The position numbers were made by a program, and so were the translations under genes. A stretch of 64,000 bases of DNA, taken from the NCBI GenBank assembly GCA_002049455.2, contig KV918770.1:310001-374000 (forward strand), read 5' to 3'. The notes under the pieces are model-generated. The model was not told the DNA's origin. It made no database searches and saw nothing but the letters and a program-made list of their open reading frames with translations. The stretch comes from Porphyra umbilicalis (lineage: Eukaryota > Rhodophyta > Bangiophyceae > Bangiales > Bangiaceae). Shown here in pieces: positions 10,417-21,535 of the stretch (positions within the stretch are counted from its first letter, which is position 1; each line of letters starts with the position of its first letter).

Positions 10417-12120
10417 TGGAGCTCGCGAGCGGCTTTCCCGTGAGATGTCCACATTCCGACAGTCCAGTGCGACATTTCAAGCAAACAGGCCATCGATCGA
10501 CCTCGCGATCACGCTGATCTGGACCCCAATCGTCAGCAAATAAGCCGGTCAAGTGAGACACGCAGCGCGATAGGCTTCAAATGGCTGCAAATTCTTCCGA
10601 TCGAGTAGACACGACGAGGTCAAACGCACAAATGTCGGAGACACGTTGGCAGCATCTCGCATCATCTCGCGGCGCTGTCGCATCTCGCGACTGACAGCAG
10701 TGATTTGTAGGTCTCTCATTGGTCCGTTCAGCCCGCAGACGTACAGCATGCGTGCAATCTGGTGGCGCTTTCGCCTCGATCGACACTGGAGCATTCTGTT
10801 CTGAAGCGCCTGTGAGGCGGCCGCGTGGTGTCCGCCGGTCACCGTGACGCAGGGCGGGCTCCCACGCGGCCGCCTGCGGCGGTCGGGCGGCCCGGCCTGC
10901 AAGGCTGCCGAGACGCGACAGGGGCCACGCACGATCGCGTCCCTTGCGGAGCCGCAGAATCGTGCGACCCCCTCCGATTTTTGTGTCAGCGATCCGCATG
11001 CTCATTGGTCAGACGCACTCTCGCTGTGCACCTCCCCGGCCACACCCTCGATTGGCCGTCAACCGTGAACGGCCGACTGGGCGCCACATGTCGCGCAGGG
11101 AGCTCTGTGGCGTTTGAGCGAGGCCTGCGGGCCACGCGTGCCACGCTCGGCGTGGCCTGCAGGGCCCCTGAGCGTGACAGGCAAGAAAGGCGGCCGCCCG
11201 ATTCCCCCCGAGCGAGGGGGCAATCGAGGGCGGCCGCCTGTTTTTGGGGCGTACGGTGCGGTTGTGCCACCTGCGAGACCGTCGAGAACGGCCGTGGTGG
11301 AGCCCTGCGGGCCCCTCTGTCATCGTCTAGGCAGTGGCAGGGTGGGGGCGCCGCGCATCGTCTCGAACGGTCGCTTGCGTTGGGGGCAGACTCTGTTTGT
11401 GGACCATTTGTGGGCGGGGTGGCAGCGCCGGGGGCAACCGCACCGGGGCCGTGACCCGTTCGGCGCCGAGAGAGGAGCATTGTGCATCCGCGTGCGTGCG
11501 TGCGGCCGCCATCGTCGCCAGCGGCCGCCGTTGCAGCGCGGGAGAGGAGACGTCGAGCGCGCGTGCTTTGTAGCGGCCGCCGTTGTCGTTGGCGGCCGCG
11601 TTGCATCACGGGAGGGAGGACGTGCGTGTCCGCGCGCTTTTTCGCGGCCGCCGTTGTCGTTGGCGGCCGCGGCGGCACCGTGTGCGCGTGTGCGCTGCTC
11701 TTGGCGGCCGTCTTTCTCTGTGCCCGCCGCTGGTCCCGACCGTTTTTGGACGAGGGTGCGGCGGAAGGCGGGCTGCCTCACCTTTTTGGCGGCCGCTCTG
11801 TGCAGAAGCGGCCGCCTTTCGCTCCCTGCCCACGAGGCGTCGGACTGTGCGAGGACCGGCCGTTGCGGCAGCATGGTTCTTCCCGCGCCGCGTCCGATCT
11901 CAAAAACGGAGCGCCGGCGCGGTCTGCGGCAGTTCTGCCGTATGTGCCGACGCACGCTGGGCGTCGGTGACGATCATCCCCTGTGCGCGCCATCCTGCCC
12001 GTGTCCGTGGGCGGCGCGCACTCGGCCCATATCAGAGGCTCCACCACGAGCATCTGGGGCCGAGGCGCCACCACCTCAACCTGTACACCCTCCTTGCCTC
12101 GGTCCACTGCCGTCAGGACC

Positions 12121-12600
12121 GCCGAGCCCGCATCGTCAAGACCCGCGTCCCCCCGATTGGCGGCCGCCGCCGCAGCGGCCGCCGAGCCCGCTTCGTCAAG
12201 GCCTGCGTGCCCCCGATTGGCGGCCGCCGCCGCAGCGGCCGCCGAGCCCGCTTCGTCAAGGCCTGCGTCCCGCCGATTGGCGGCCGCCGCCGCAGCGGCC
12301 GCCGAGCCCGCTTCGTCAAGGCCTGCGTCCCCCCGATTGGCGGCCGCCGCCGCAGCGGCCGCCGAGCCCGCTTCGTCAAGGCCTGCGTCCCCCCGATTGG
12401 CGGCCGTCGCCGCAGCGGCCGCCGAGCCCGCGCCGTCAAGGCCTGCGTCCCCCCGATTGGCGGCCGCCGCCGCAGCGGCTGCCGAGCCCGCCCCGTCAAG
12501 GCCTGCGTCCCCCCGATTGGCGGCCGCCGCCGCAGCGGCCGCCGAGCCCGCTTCGTCAAGGCCTGCGTCCCCCCGATTGGCGGCCGTCGCCGCAGCGGCC
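12121..12600. repeat. Tandem repeat, 8 x 60 bp
   Basis: Eight units of exactly 60 bp begin at 12121 and every 60 bases after. Each contains CGATTGGCGGCCG and CGCAGCGGC. Sixty is divisible by three, so several frames stay open on both strands (20-residue periods such as RPPPQRPPSPLRQG or the Ala-rich alternatives). Units differ by only a few substitutions, so the array is young or homogenised. It lies upstream of the Myb-like gene, and I see no evidence that it is translated. Confidence 0.95.
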
Positions 12601-13011
12601 GCCGAGTTCCACTCGCGCATGCCAGCCGTCGCGAGGCTGGCAGCCACCGGCGAGCCCACCTCGAGCAAGTGCGCCCCGTGACCAAGTCCGGCCGTCATCA
12701 TCGGGTCTGGGGAGCCCCCCTTGTCAAGGCGCATCTGGGTCCGCCTGGCGGCCGCCCCCGGCGCGGCCGCCAAGCCCACTTGGTCAAGGTCCACCCTCTG
12801 CAACCCGGCGGCCGTCGCCCCAGAGGCCGCCGAGTCCCCCAAGCCCGCCGCGTCAAGGACCACCTGCGCCGACGTGGCCACCTGTCGGAACATCCAGTCC
12901 GCCAAGTCTCTCGGAGCGAGCGCGGCCACCAACTCCACCGGTGGACGCGGGGGAATTGCGGGAGCTGCAGGAGCTTGCCCGCAGAGCGCACAACGGGGAC
13001 CGGACTGCGCA

Positions 13012-15318
13012 ATGGCTGCTGCGGGAGGGCAGTCCGGACTGCCTGCAGGAGAGCAATTGGTGGGAGGCGCGGCGGCACGGGCGGCAGCAGATGAGACAAG
13101 GTCACCTGCCGCCTCCTCGGCCGCGGCCGGCGGGGCCACCGATCGGGCGGCCCCCGACGCCGCCGCCACGGCCGCAGACCGACGCGCTGACGGAGATTTC
13201 GAGGCCCCTCCAAGCTGCAGCGTCGCAGGCCGCGGATACAACCTCGTCGCGGGGGGGTCATCGGGGCTTGGGCGAGGCCGCGGACGTGGACATGCACTCG
13301 GCGGACCAATCGGCGCCGGCGGATACGGTGAACGCGGCGTCGGAGACGCTACCGTCGACGCCGATGCCGGGTTTGCAGTCCGCGGCCGCGGGGCGGGCAG
13401 GCGCGGAGCACTCGGAGGGCGCTGCCCTCCCGGCGGCCGCGGAGCAGGGGTTGCAGAGGTGCGCGGGGCTGAACAGGCTGTCGCTGCAGCCACCGCCGGT
13501 CTCCCGGCCTCTGACGCTACACGAGGCGATGGCGGTGACGCAGAGCCCCGCGGCGTCACGTCGCCCAGCCGATCAGGTCACGGAGCGGCCGCCTCAGCGG
13601 CCGCTCACGGGAGTGGATCTGGCAACACAGCCGGAGCCGCGGCCGCCGACGGCGGCCGCGGCGGCGGAAGCGGAGTCGGCGATGGAGGGCGTGCACCCAC
13701 CGCCGGCCCAGGCGGGGACGGACATGGAGGGGGTGCAGCGGCCGCCGGTGGAGGCGGGGACGGTGGCGGTCCCCCTTCCTCCTCAGCGGCCGCTGCGACA
13801 GCCGACGCCGTCGCCGCTGGAGACAACGAGTCCCCCACCGCCAGGGGCAGAGGACGCGGCCGAGGATGGACCGAGGCAGAGCGAGTAGCTCTCTGCCAGG
13901 CCTGGTTGGCGGTGGCGCAAGACCCGGTGGTCGGTACCGACCAGAGCCGAGCAACCTTTGCCGCTGCAATCGTCAACGGGTACAAGTCCCATTGCCCGAT
14001 GGGCCCTGGACGCAGGGCGCGCACGGACACTGCCATCGACCGCGAACTGCGCTATTCAGTTTTCAAGAACGTTCAACGCTTTTCATCCTCTATGGTGGCC
14101 GTCGGGCGTCGCCAGATGACGGGCAATTTGACCGACGAGGACCTGATACGCATGGCCACCGCGCACTTTGACGCCGAGAACCTGTATGAGGCCGTGAAAG
14201 CGGACGACAACGACGGGGACGCGCCGGTCTTGGTGGTGAAGAAGGGCGGCACGAGAGGAGCCGATTGGGTCAAGTGTTGGACGGTCATGCGCAAGTTGGA
14301 CAAGTTCAGCGGCGCGTCGGGGGCGGCCGCCACGGCGGCCGCCGCTCGCGGCCGCCGTCCTGTGCCAGGCGGGGGCGTCGAGGACATTTCGGACGACGAC
14401 TCGAGCTCCACGGTCGGTAGGCGGCGCGGCCTCTTCCAAGAGCGGCCTATCGGTACGAAGGCCGCCAAAGCGGCGGCCTCGACTGACATTGCTATCCAAA
14501 GGGAGGCCGCCACGACGGCGGCCGCCCTCAAGTCCTTATCTGAGACGGCCATCGAGCGCGCCGACATTGACTTTTGGAAGGCCAAGGACGTGCGTGAGAC
14601 GGGTGAGGCGGAGCAGTGGCGCAAGAACGAGATGGAGCGGCGGCTTCTGCTCTCCAACGCCAGACTGCGCAAGGCCAAGGCCGCGGAGGCACGGGTCGCT
14701 TCGCGCTCGACAACAACTGCGCCGTCTATGTCGGGCACCTCTGCGGCCGCTACCGCGGCCGCTGAGGCGGCGGCGGGTGCGGCCGCAGGTAGGGCTCCAA
14801 GTGCGGCCGCATCGCCAGCATCTGCAGTTTCTCCAAGTGGTGGTGCGGCCGCGTCTCCCGGGTCTGGTGGAGCGCCCGGTACTCCTGGCGGCGTGGCTGT
14901 GAACGGCGGCGAAGCGGCCGCGTTGGCGCCGGCCGCTGACAACACAGTCGGGTCCCTGGCGTCTGGCGCGGCCGCGAGTGCGGCCGCATTGCCTCCGTCT
15001 TCATCTTCTCCGAGTGACGGCGTCGACGCGTCGCCGCGTACCGGCGCATCACCAGCCGCGGCCGCAAGCGCGGCCGTTGCCCGCCGCGCTGCGGCCTCGG
15101 CCGGTATCAGCTCGGTCAAGCGGAGGAAGGGGCGAGGCTGGAACTCGTTGCAGACCAAGCAGGCCCGCTTCACGGCGGCCAGGAACACCGTATCGGGTCC
15201 AAGCCGTTCCATGACGCCGCGGCCGCATAATGCGGCCGCTGGCGAATCGGGCGACGACGAGGAGGACGCTGCCTGTGGTACCAGTGGCAGCGATTGCGCG
15301 GATGGTGACTTGGCTTGA
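13012..15318 (+). CDS. Myb/SANT-like DNA-binding protein of the Harbinger element
   Basis: PIF/Harbinger elements carry a second gene whose Myb-like protein binds the transposon ends and helps the transposase enter the nucleus. This frame has the plant NAM-associated/Myb-SANT pattern at about residues 285-400: GWTEAERVALCQAWL, then DPVVGTDQSRATFAAAIVNGY, a basic GPGRRARTD segment, and LTDEDLIRMATAHF. A charged, probably coiled-coil stretch follows (ERADIDFWKAKDVRETGEAE, then LRKAKAAEARVA). The rest is Ala/Ser/Pro-rich, encoded by GCGGCCGC-laden DNA. ATG 13012 was chosen as start (768 residues); the frame is open upstream to about 12700 without another ATG. It converges with the transposase at 18606-20468. 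Confidence 0.75.
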   Translation: MAAAGGQSGLPAGEQLVGGAAARAAADETRSPAASSAAAGGATDRAAPDAAATAADRRADGDFEAPPSCSVAGRGYNLVAGGSSGLGRGRGRGHALGGPIGAGGYGERGVGDATVDADAGFAVRGRGAGRRGALGGRCPPGGRGAGVAEVRGAEQAVAAATAGLPASDATRGDGGDAEPRGVTSPSRSGHGAAASAAAHGSGSGNTAGAAAADGGRGGGSGVGDGGRAPTAGPGGDGHGGGAAAAGGGGDGGGPPSSSAAAATADAVAAGDNESPTARGRGRGRGWTEAERVALCQAWLAVAQDPVVGTDQSRATFAAAIVNGYKSHCPMGPGRRARTDTAIDRELRYSVFKNVQRFSSSMVAVGRRQMTGNLTDEDLIRMATAHFDAENLYEAVKADDNDGDAPVLVVKKGGTRGADWVKCWTVMRKLDKFSGASGAAATAAAARGRRPVPGGGVEDISDDDSSSTVGRRRGLFQERPIGTKAAKAAASTDIAIQREAATTAAALKSLSETAIERADIDFWKAKDVRETGEAEQWRKNEMERRLLLSNARLRKAKAAEARVASRSTTTAPSMSGTSAAATAAAEAAAGAAAGRAPSAAASPASAVSPSGGAAASPGSGGAPGTPGGVAVNGGEAAALAPAADNTVGSLASGAAASAAALPPSSSSPSDGVDASPRTGASPAAAASAAVARRAAASAGISSVKRRKGRGWNSLQTKQARFTAARNTVSGPSRSMTPRPHNAAAGESGDDEEDAACGTSGSDCADGDLA

Positions 15319-15979
15319 GTTGTATCTCTGTTAATATTTGTGTCGGTGGGGTCTCTGCGCGTGTGGAGTGCTCGACTACTGCATCGACTATTGTACGACA
15401 ATCATACACGGTTTTTTTTTCCCCTTCGCCGGGGTTTTTTTTCCTACACACCGACTCTGTCCGACCCTGCGACTCCGTCCGAGAAGCGAGCACGGCAAAA
15501 TCCTCTCACTTGTACACCAGTCATGCTGCAGCTTGAAAGTATAAGCCACTGGTGGACATCCGCCTACGCCATACAGAGCGGCGGCCTCGTCCGTCTTCCT
15601 AGATAGAACGGAGGCCGTCCAAGCGTCTTTCCTATCCCGGGTCGGCGTGGTGGCGTCCGCCGACGTGCCAATGTGTGAGGAAAAAAAAAAGCCATGATGG
15701 CAAAAAAAACCATTGAACGCTACAAATACGGCTCCAGAAGGGACCCGCGATCATCAAAGATATGGGCCGCCAGGTCGTCGCGGAGACAGAAGAACTCTGC
15801 TCTATCCGTGGCGGTCTGGCGCGCCCGTAACTGGAACAGAAAAGAACCCGGCGGGGGGTCCGCGCCGCCCAAAACCACGGGAGCGTGCGGCAAAGCCGCC
15901 AAACGGGGAGCTGCGGCCGCCGCGGCGGCCGCATCAGCGGCCGGTCCTGCGGCTGTGGAGCCACCTCCCGCAACCGCAC

Positions 15980-18900
15980 GCGGACCGACAACGCCGGCGG
16001 CCGCGGCGGCGGCGCCCGCACCACCAGCTCCCTCCCCGACACGCACGCCCGCCGGCAAGTGGCCGCCAGCGGCGGCCGCCGAACCATTAAAGTCGGCGGC
16101 CGCGGTGGCGGCGCCCGCACCACCAGCGCCCTCTCCTCCACGCACGCCCGCTGGCGAGTCGCCGCCGGCGGCGGCCGCCGAGCCACCAAGGACGGCGGCC
16201 GCGGCGGCGGCGGCCGCACCACCAGCTCCTTCTCCGCCACGCACGCCCGCTGGCGAGTCGCCGCCGGTGGCGGCCGCCGAGCCACCAAAGTCGGCGGCCG
16301 CGGCGGTGGCGCCCGCACCCCCAGCGCCGTCTCCCCCACGCACGCCCGCTGGCGAGTTGCCGCCAGCGGCGGCCGCCGATCCAACAAAGTCGGCGGCCGC
16401 GGCGGCGGCGGCCGCACCACCAGCTCCTTCTCCGCCACGCACGCCCGCTGGCGAGTCGCCGCCGGCGGCGGCCGCCGAGCCACCAAAGACGGCGGCCGCG
16501 GCGGCGGCGCCCGCACCACCAGCTGCATCTTCTCCACGCACGCCCGCTGACGAGTGGCTGCCAGCGGCGGCCGCCGAGCCACCAAAATTGGCGGCCGCGG
16601 CGGCGGCACCCGCACCACGAGCTGCATCATTTGAACGCACGCCCGCTGGCGAGACGCCGCCAGCGGCGGCCGCCAAGCCACCAAAGCCGGCGGCCGCGGC
16701 GGTGGCGCCCGCACCACCAGCTCCGTCACCTCCGCGCCCGCCCGCTGGCGAGTCGCCGCCGGCGGCGGCCGCCGAGTCACAAAAGTTGGCGGCCGCGGCG
16801 GCGGCGCCCGCACGACCAGCGCCCTCTCCTCCACGCACGCCCGTTGGCGAGACGCCGCCGGCGGCGGCCGCCGAGCCACCAAAGTTGGCGGCCGCGGCGG
16901 CGCTGCCTGCGCCACCAGCTCCTTCTCAACCCCGCACGCCCGCTGGCGAGTCGCCGCCAGCGGCGGCCGCCAAGCCACCAAAGCCGGCGGCCGCGGCGGC
17001 GGCGCCCGCACCCCCAGCGCCGTCTTCCCCACGCACGCCCGCTGGCGAGTTGCCGCCAGCGGCGGCCGCCAAGACACCAAAGTTGGCGGCCGCGGCGGCG
17101 GCGCCCGCACCATCCACACATCCGACGTCCCCCCCGCATGATGGCGAGGCGCCGCCGGCGGCGGCCGCCGAGCCACCAAAGTCGGCGGCCGCGGCGGTGG
17201 CGCCCGCACGACCAGCGCCCTCTCCTCCACGCACGCCCGTTGGCGAGACGCCGCCAGCGGCGGCCGCCGAGCCACCAAAGTTGGCGGCCGCGGCGGCGCT
17301 GCCTGCGCCACCAGCTCCTTCTCCACCCCGCACGCCCGCTGGCGAGTCGCCGCCAGCGGCGGCCGCCAAGCCACCAAAGCCGGCGGCCGCGGCGGCGGCG
17401 CCCGCACCACCAGCTGCGTCACCTCCGCGCCCGCCCGCTGGCGAGTCGCCGCCGGCGGCGGCCGCCGAGCCACCCAAGTCGGCGGCCGCGGCGGTGGCGC
17501 CCGCAACCCCAGCGCCGTCTCCCCCACGGACGCCCGCTGGCGAGTTGCCGCCAGCGGCGGCCGCCGATCCAACAAAGTCGGCGGCCGCGGCGGCGGCGGC
17601 CGCACCACCAGCTCCTTCTCCGCCACGCACGCCCGCTGGCGAGTCGCCGCCAGCGGCGGCCGCCGAGCCACCAAAGACGGCGGCCGCGGCGGCGGCGCCC
17701 GCACCACCAGGGCCCTCTCCTCCACGCACGCCCGCTGGCGAGTCGCCGCCGGCGGCGGCCGCCGAGCCACCAAAGACGGCGGCCGCGGCGGCGGCGCCCG
17801 CACCACCAGCTGCATCTTCTCCACGCACGCCCGCTGACGAGTGGCGGCCAGCGGCGGCCGCCGAGCCACCAAGATTGGCGGCCGCGGCGGCGGCGCCCGC
17901 ACCACGAGCTGCATCATTTGAACGCACGCCCGCTGGCGAGTCGCCGCCGGCGGCGGCCGCCAAGCCACCAAAGCCGGCGGCCGCGGCGGTGGCGCCCGCA
18001 CCACCAGCTCCGTCACCTCCGCTCCCGCCCGCTGGCGAGTCGCCGCCGGCGGCGGCCGCCGAGTCACAAAAGTTGGCGGCCGCGGCGGCGGCGCCCGCAC
18101 GACCAGCGCCCTCTCCTCCACGCACGCCCGTTGGCGAGACGCCGCCGGCGGCGGCCGCCGAGCCACCAAAGTTGGCGGCCGCGGCGGCGCTGCCTGCGCC
18201 ACCAGCTCCTTCTCAACCCCGCACGCCCGCTGGCGAGTCGCCGCCAGCGGCGGCCGCCAAGCCACCAAAGCCGGCGGCCGCGGCGGCGGCGCCCGCACCC
18301 CCAGCGCCGTCTTCCCCACGCACGCCCGCTGGCGAGTTGCCGCCAGCGGCGGCCGCCAAGACACCAAAGTTGGCGGCCGCGGCGGCGGCGCCCGCACCAT
18401 CCACACATCCGACGTCCCCCCCGCATGATGGCGAGGCGCCGCCGGCGGCGACCGCCGAGCCACCAAAGTCGGCGGCCGCGGCGGTGGCGCCCGCACGACC
18501 AGCGCCCTCTCCTCCACGCACGCCCGTTGGCGAGACGCCGCCAGCGGCGGCCGCCGAGCCACCAAAGTTGGCGGCCGCGGCGGCGCTGCCTGCGCCACCA
18601 GCTCCTTATCCATCCCGCACGCCCGCTGGCGAGTCGCCGCCAGCGGCGGCCGCCAAGCCACCAAAGCCGGCGGCCGCGGCGGCGGCGCCCGCACCACCAG
18701 CTGCGTCACCTCCGCGCCCGCCCGCTGGCGAGTCGCCGCCGGCGGCGGCCGCCGAGCCACCAAAGTCGGCGGCCGCGGCGGTGGCGCCCGCACCCCCAGC
18801 GCCGTCTCCCCCACGCACGCCCGCTGGCGAGTTGCCGCCAGCGGCGGCCGCCGATCCAACAAAGTTGGCGGCCGCGGCGGCGGCGCCCGCTCTTCCAGCT

Positions 18901-19030
18901 CCTTCTCCGCCACGCACACCCGCTGGCGAGCCACCGCCGGCGGCCGCCGCCGGGCCGACCAGACCGGCGGCCGCAGCGGTGGCGCCTGCTCCATCATCTG
19001 CTCCGCCACCGCCGATGCCCGCTGGCGATC
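15980..19030. repeat. 99-bp tandem array (about 30 units) with 1287-bp higher-order repeat
   Basis: Successive GGCGGCCGCGGCGG landmarks are 99 bp apart (for example 16194 and 16293). Variant units recur exactly 13 units later: TTGAACG at 16631 and 17918, CTGACG at 16547 and 17834, and stops at 16926 and 18213, all 1287 bp apart. So a 13-unit block was itself duplicated in tandem. Ninety-nine is divisible by three and the DNA is extremely GC-rich, so frames of over 1100 codons stay open on both strands. Only the right-hand end of the array is plausibly coding, as the transposase tail. Confidence 0.93.
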
Positions 19031-20468
19031 GATCGCCGGCGGCCGCCGCCGCGGCGCCCAGGCTGGCGGCCGCGGCAGCGGCGTCATCGGCACCAGCTTC
19101 TCCCTGCCCAACTGCGCCGGCGAAGGGGTCTCCGCCGGCGGCCGCCGCCGATTCGACATCGCCGGCGGCCGCCACACCTGTTCCCGTATTGCCAGCCCAG
19201 CCGACGTCGCCTGCGCCAACGGCATGGCCATCATCGGCGGCGGCCGCAGGTTCCCCATCCCTTGCGGCCGCCGCCGCTGCCGTACGCTCATGAGCGACAT
19301 ACCGGCCACGCCTCTGCTCAACGACCATGTTGTGCAGAATGGCGGCCGCCTTGCCGGCAAGCATCATCTGCTCTACAGAGCCAAATCGGCCAGGGTGTAG
19401 AAGAATGTGGAATCTCGCGGTCATAACCCCGTAGAGCCGCTCGACATCCTTGCGCAGCGCTTCCTGGAGCCGGTTGAAACATTTTTCTGCGGGTGTGATG
19501 GGGTTGGGGTACGGAGACACAAAAAATGGATACTTGGGATAAACACCGTCAGTAAGATAATACAACAAACGACGACAACGACCATTCACACAGAAAGAGA
19601 AAGACTTCGGCGGCCACACACCCTCCACCACATCAAAATACAACGGTGAGATACGTAACACGTTGAGGTCATTGAGGCTCCCCGGCGCCCCGATAAAGAA
19701 ATGCCAGATGTAAAGGTCCTCATCACAAACCGTCTCCATGACAATGGAGCGCCGCTTCTTGCGGTTCTGATACTGCCCAGCAAGCCCCTTTGGGCACGCG
19801 GCCCACTCCCAGTGCGAGCAATCGAGGCTGCCGATGCATCCCGGCATGCCCCGTGCTGCGTTGCGCTCCAGCATGCGCTTGACCTCCTCGTCGTTAGGAG
19901 GCCGCAGGTAGACGGGCTCCCACTCCTCAACAATAAACTCAATCAGCTTCTTCGTGGCCACCTCAATTGTAGACTTGGACAGCCGGACATACTCATCCGC
20001 ACGATCATACGACTCCCCGTACGCGAGGACACGGAAGGCGGCCACCAGCTTCTGCAGAGCATAAGCTTGTGGCCGCCCCGTCGCATTGATGCTCTGCCGC
20101 CAAAATGGCCGGTCCCGGATGGCCTCATAAATGCGCATAAAAACAGACCGTGGCACACGGAAGCGACGCTCAAACGTCTCTTCTCCATACACAGGCGGCT
20201 GCCCATCCACACCAAAATAATCCCGCATGATGCCGCGCATACCCTGGTCGAAATCACGTGGCCGGTTGGGACGCCGCCCGGCCACAGACCCGACAAAACG
20301 CCGTCTGCGCGCTCGCTGCGCCGCATTCCTGCGGTGACGGCGCATTAGGAACAGAGATCGCGCTCCGATGACGGCCGCAAGCAGCTCGTCCGCGGAGCCC
20401 TCCGACTGCCCGCGGCCGTCATCGCTCGACGACCCAGACCCATCATCAGTGGACACGTCCATCTCCAT
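18606..20468 (-). CDS. PIF/Harbinger DDE transposase with repeat-derived C-terminal tail
   Basis: This is a nuclease/strand-transferase of the plant-type Harbinger superfamily, 620 residues from ATG 20468. The catalytic pattern is visible: D216 in CIGSLDCSHWEW, D307 in YYLTDGVYPKYPFF, E343 in RKDVERLYGVMTARF, giving D-35-E spacing. PGSLNDLNVL is also conserved. An N-terminal acidic and Arg-rich segment may hold nuclear signals. After about residue 400 the protein turns into Ala/Gly-rich sequence and then 33-residue units of the 99-bp array, ending at TAA 18606-18608. The matching codon in related units is not a stop, so the end is set by one substitution within the array. The gene is convergent with the Myb-like gene. 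The core appears intact. Confidence 0.9.
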   Translation of the reverse strand: MEMDVSTDDGSGSSSDDGRGQSEGSADELLAAVIGARSLFLMRRHRRNAAQRARRRRFVGSVAGRRPNRPRDFDQGMRGIMRDYFGVDGQPPVYGEETFERRFRVPRSVFMRIYEAIRDRPFWRQSINATGRPQAYALQKLVAAFRVLAYGESYDRADEYVRLSKSTIEVATKKLIEFIVEEWEPVYLRPPNDEEVKRMLERNAARGMPGCIGSLDCSHWEWAACPKGLAGQYQNRKKRRSIVMETVCDEDLYIWHFFIGAPGSLNDLNVLRISPLYFDVVEGVWPPKSFSFCVNGRCRRLLYYLTDGVYPKYPFFVSPYPNPITPAEKCFNRLQEALRKDVERLYGVMTARFHILLHPGRFGSVEQMMLAGKAAAILHNMVVEQRRGRYVAHERTAAAAAARDGEPAAAADDGHAVGAGDVGWAGNTGTGVAAAGDVESAAAAGGDPFAGAVGQGEAGADDAAAAAASLGAAAAAAGDRSPAGIGGGGADDGAGATAAAAGLVGPAAAAGGGSPAGVRGGEGAGRAGAAAAAANFVGSAAAAGGNSPAGVRGGDGAGGAGATAAAADFGGSAAAAGGDSPAGGRGGDAAGGAGAAAAAAGFGGLAAAAGGDSPAGVRDG

Positions 20469-21288
20469 CCACCAGTGCAGCCGACGTGACGAGAGCTAGA
20501 GCGGCCGCAGAAGCGGCCGCAAAGGCGGCCGTCAACACGGCCGCTCACGGCCGCTGCGCCGGCGAAGGAGACGGGCAGAACGGAGAAACGGGATGGACGA
20601 CGCCGACGACGGCGGTGCCGCAATCGCGCTGCCCCCGACGACGACGGTGTGGTCGACGTGCCGCTGGTGGCGGCCGCACCGCGCCGATCTGTTGCTCCGC
20701 GCCCCCCCCCCACAGAAAGCGCGATTGGCAGGTCCCGGGCGGCCGCGTGACCAATAATGTGGGCTGCGCGGCGCTGCCTGAAAACCCCCATGCACGGCCC
20801 ATTCCCGCGGGTGCGGCTGCGCGCGGACAGGCACATGCCGGCCACACAATGTTGCGCTGCGCGGAACCCCCCCCCGATTGGCTCCCAGCGCAGGTTGGAG
20901 GCACCAGCAGCGCGTCAACTGGGGGCCACCCCGCCAAAGAATTCCGCTGGACGACCGATTGGGGCCGCGCGCCAACCCATGCGACAGTGCCTCTAGGCGG
21001 CCCCCCCCCCTAATCAAACCGTTCAGCCGTGGGGGGGCCGACCCAGAATCGCGCGTGGCGGCGGATGTCCACCAGGAAAAAACGGTGTCCCGCCGGCCCC
21101 CCCCCCACAGGGCCCGGCAATGAGCGCCGCCTGCGCCTCGAACGGAATCTGCGGCCACTCGCGACCGCATGCTCATGAATATCAGAGCTCGAGACGCCTG
21201 TGCGATCGTCAACGCAACGTGTGTTTGTCTGCGATCGTCCCGATTTGGGTGTTTGACCCCCGTTTAGACACAATTGTAGACAGATTCG

Positions 21289-21535
21289 GTTCGCAAAACG
21301 TTCGGAAATGCACAAACGTCTGCCCAAACGTCAGTGGTATGGTCGGCCGATGGAAAAATGCGAACCTCCTGCGAACCAGCGCCATATTATCCGGTTGGAC
21401 TTATATCTGGCCCACCAGTAGCTCGGTTCGCAGATCTGGTTCGCGACGTTGGTGGGATGACCGGTTTTCCCATACCTCTGCCCATAACTGGCAAATATGC
21501 CACGTTTAACGAATAATACGCAAAAGCGGTTCGCA
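21289..21535. promoter_or_regulatory. Right subterminal TGCGAAC cluster
   Basis: Five copies of TGCGAAC or its complement GTTCGCA start at 21289, 21359, 21370, 21426 and 21529, within 270 bp of the right end. They mirror the left cluster but sit in both orientations. This is candidate binding DNA for the element's own proteins. Confidence 0.55.

Noticed and set aside
12121-12600. CRISPR array
   Set aside because: Units are contiguous near-identical repeats without unique spacers, and the window is eukaryotic.
11778-13559. 593-codon minus-strand Ala-rich frame
   Set aside because: Antisense shadow of the same 60-bp array and GCGGCCGC spacer.
11114-13888. 924-codon plus-strand frame with 20-residue Pro/Arg repeats
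   Set aside because: Product of the 60-bp array. The Myb domain is in a different plus frame, and no motif supports this one.
15632-19360. Open frames of about 1200 codons on both strands over the 99-bp array
   Set aside because: The repeat length is divisible by three and the DNA has almost no A/T-rich codons, so several frames stay open. Only the frame continuous with the transposase core has a coding argument, and it stops at 18606.
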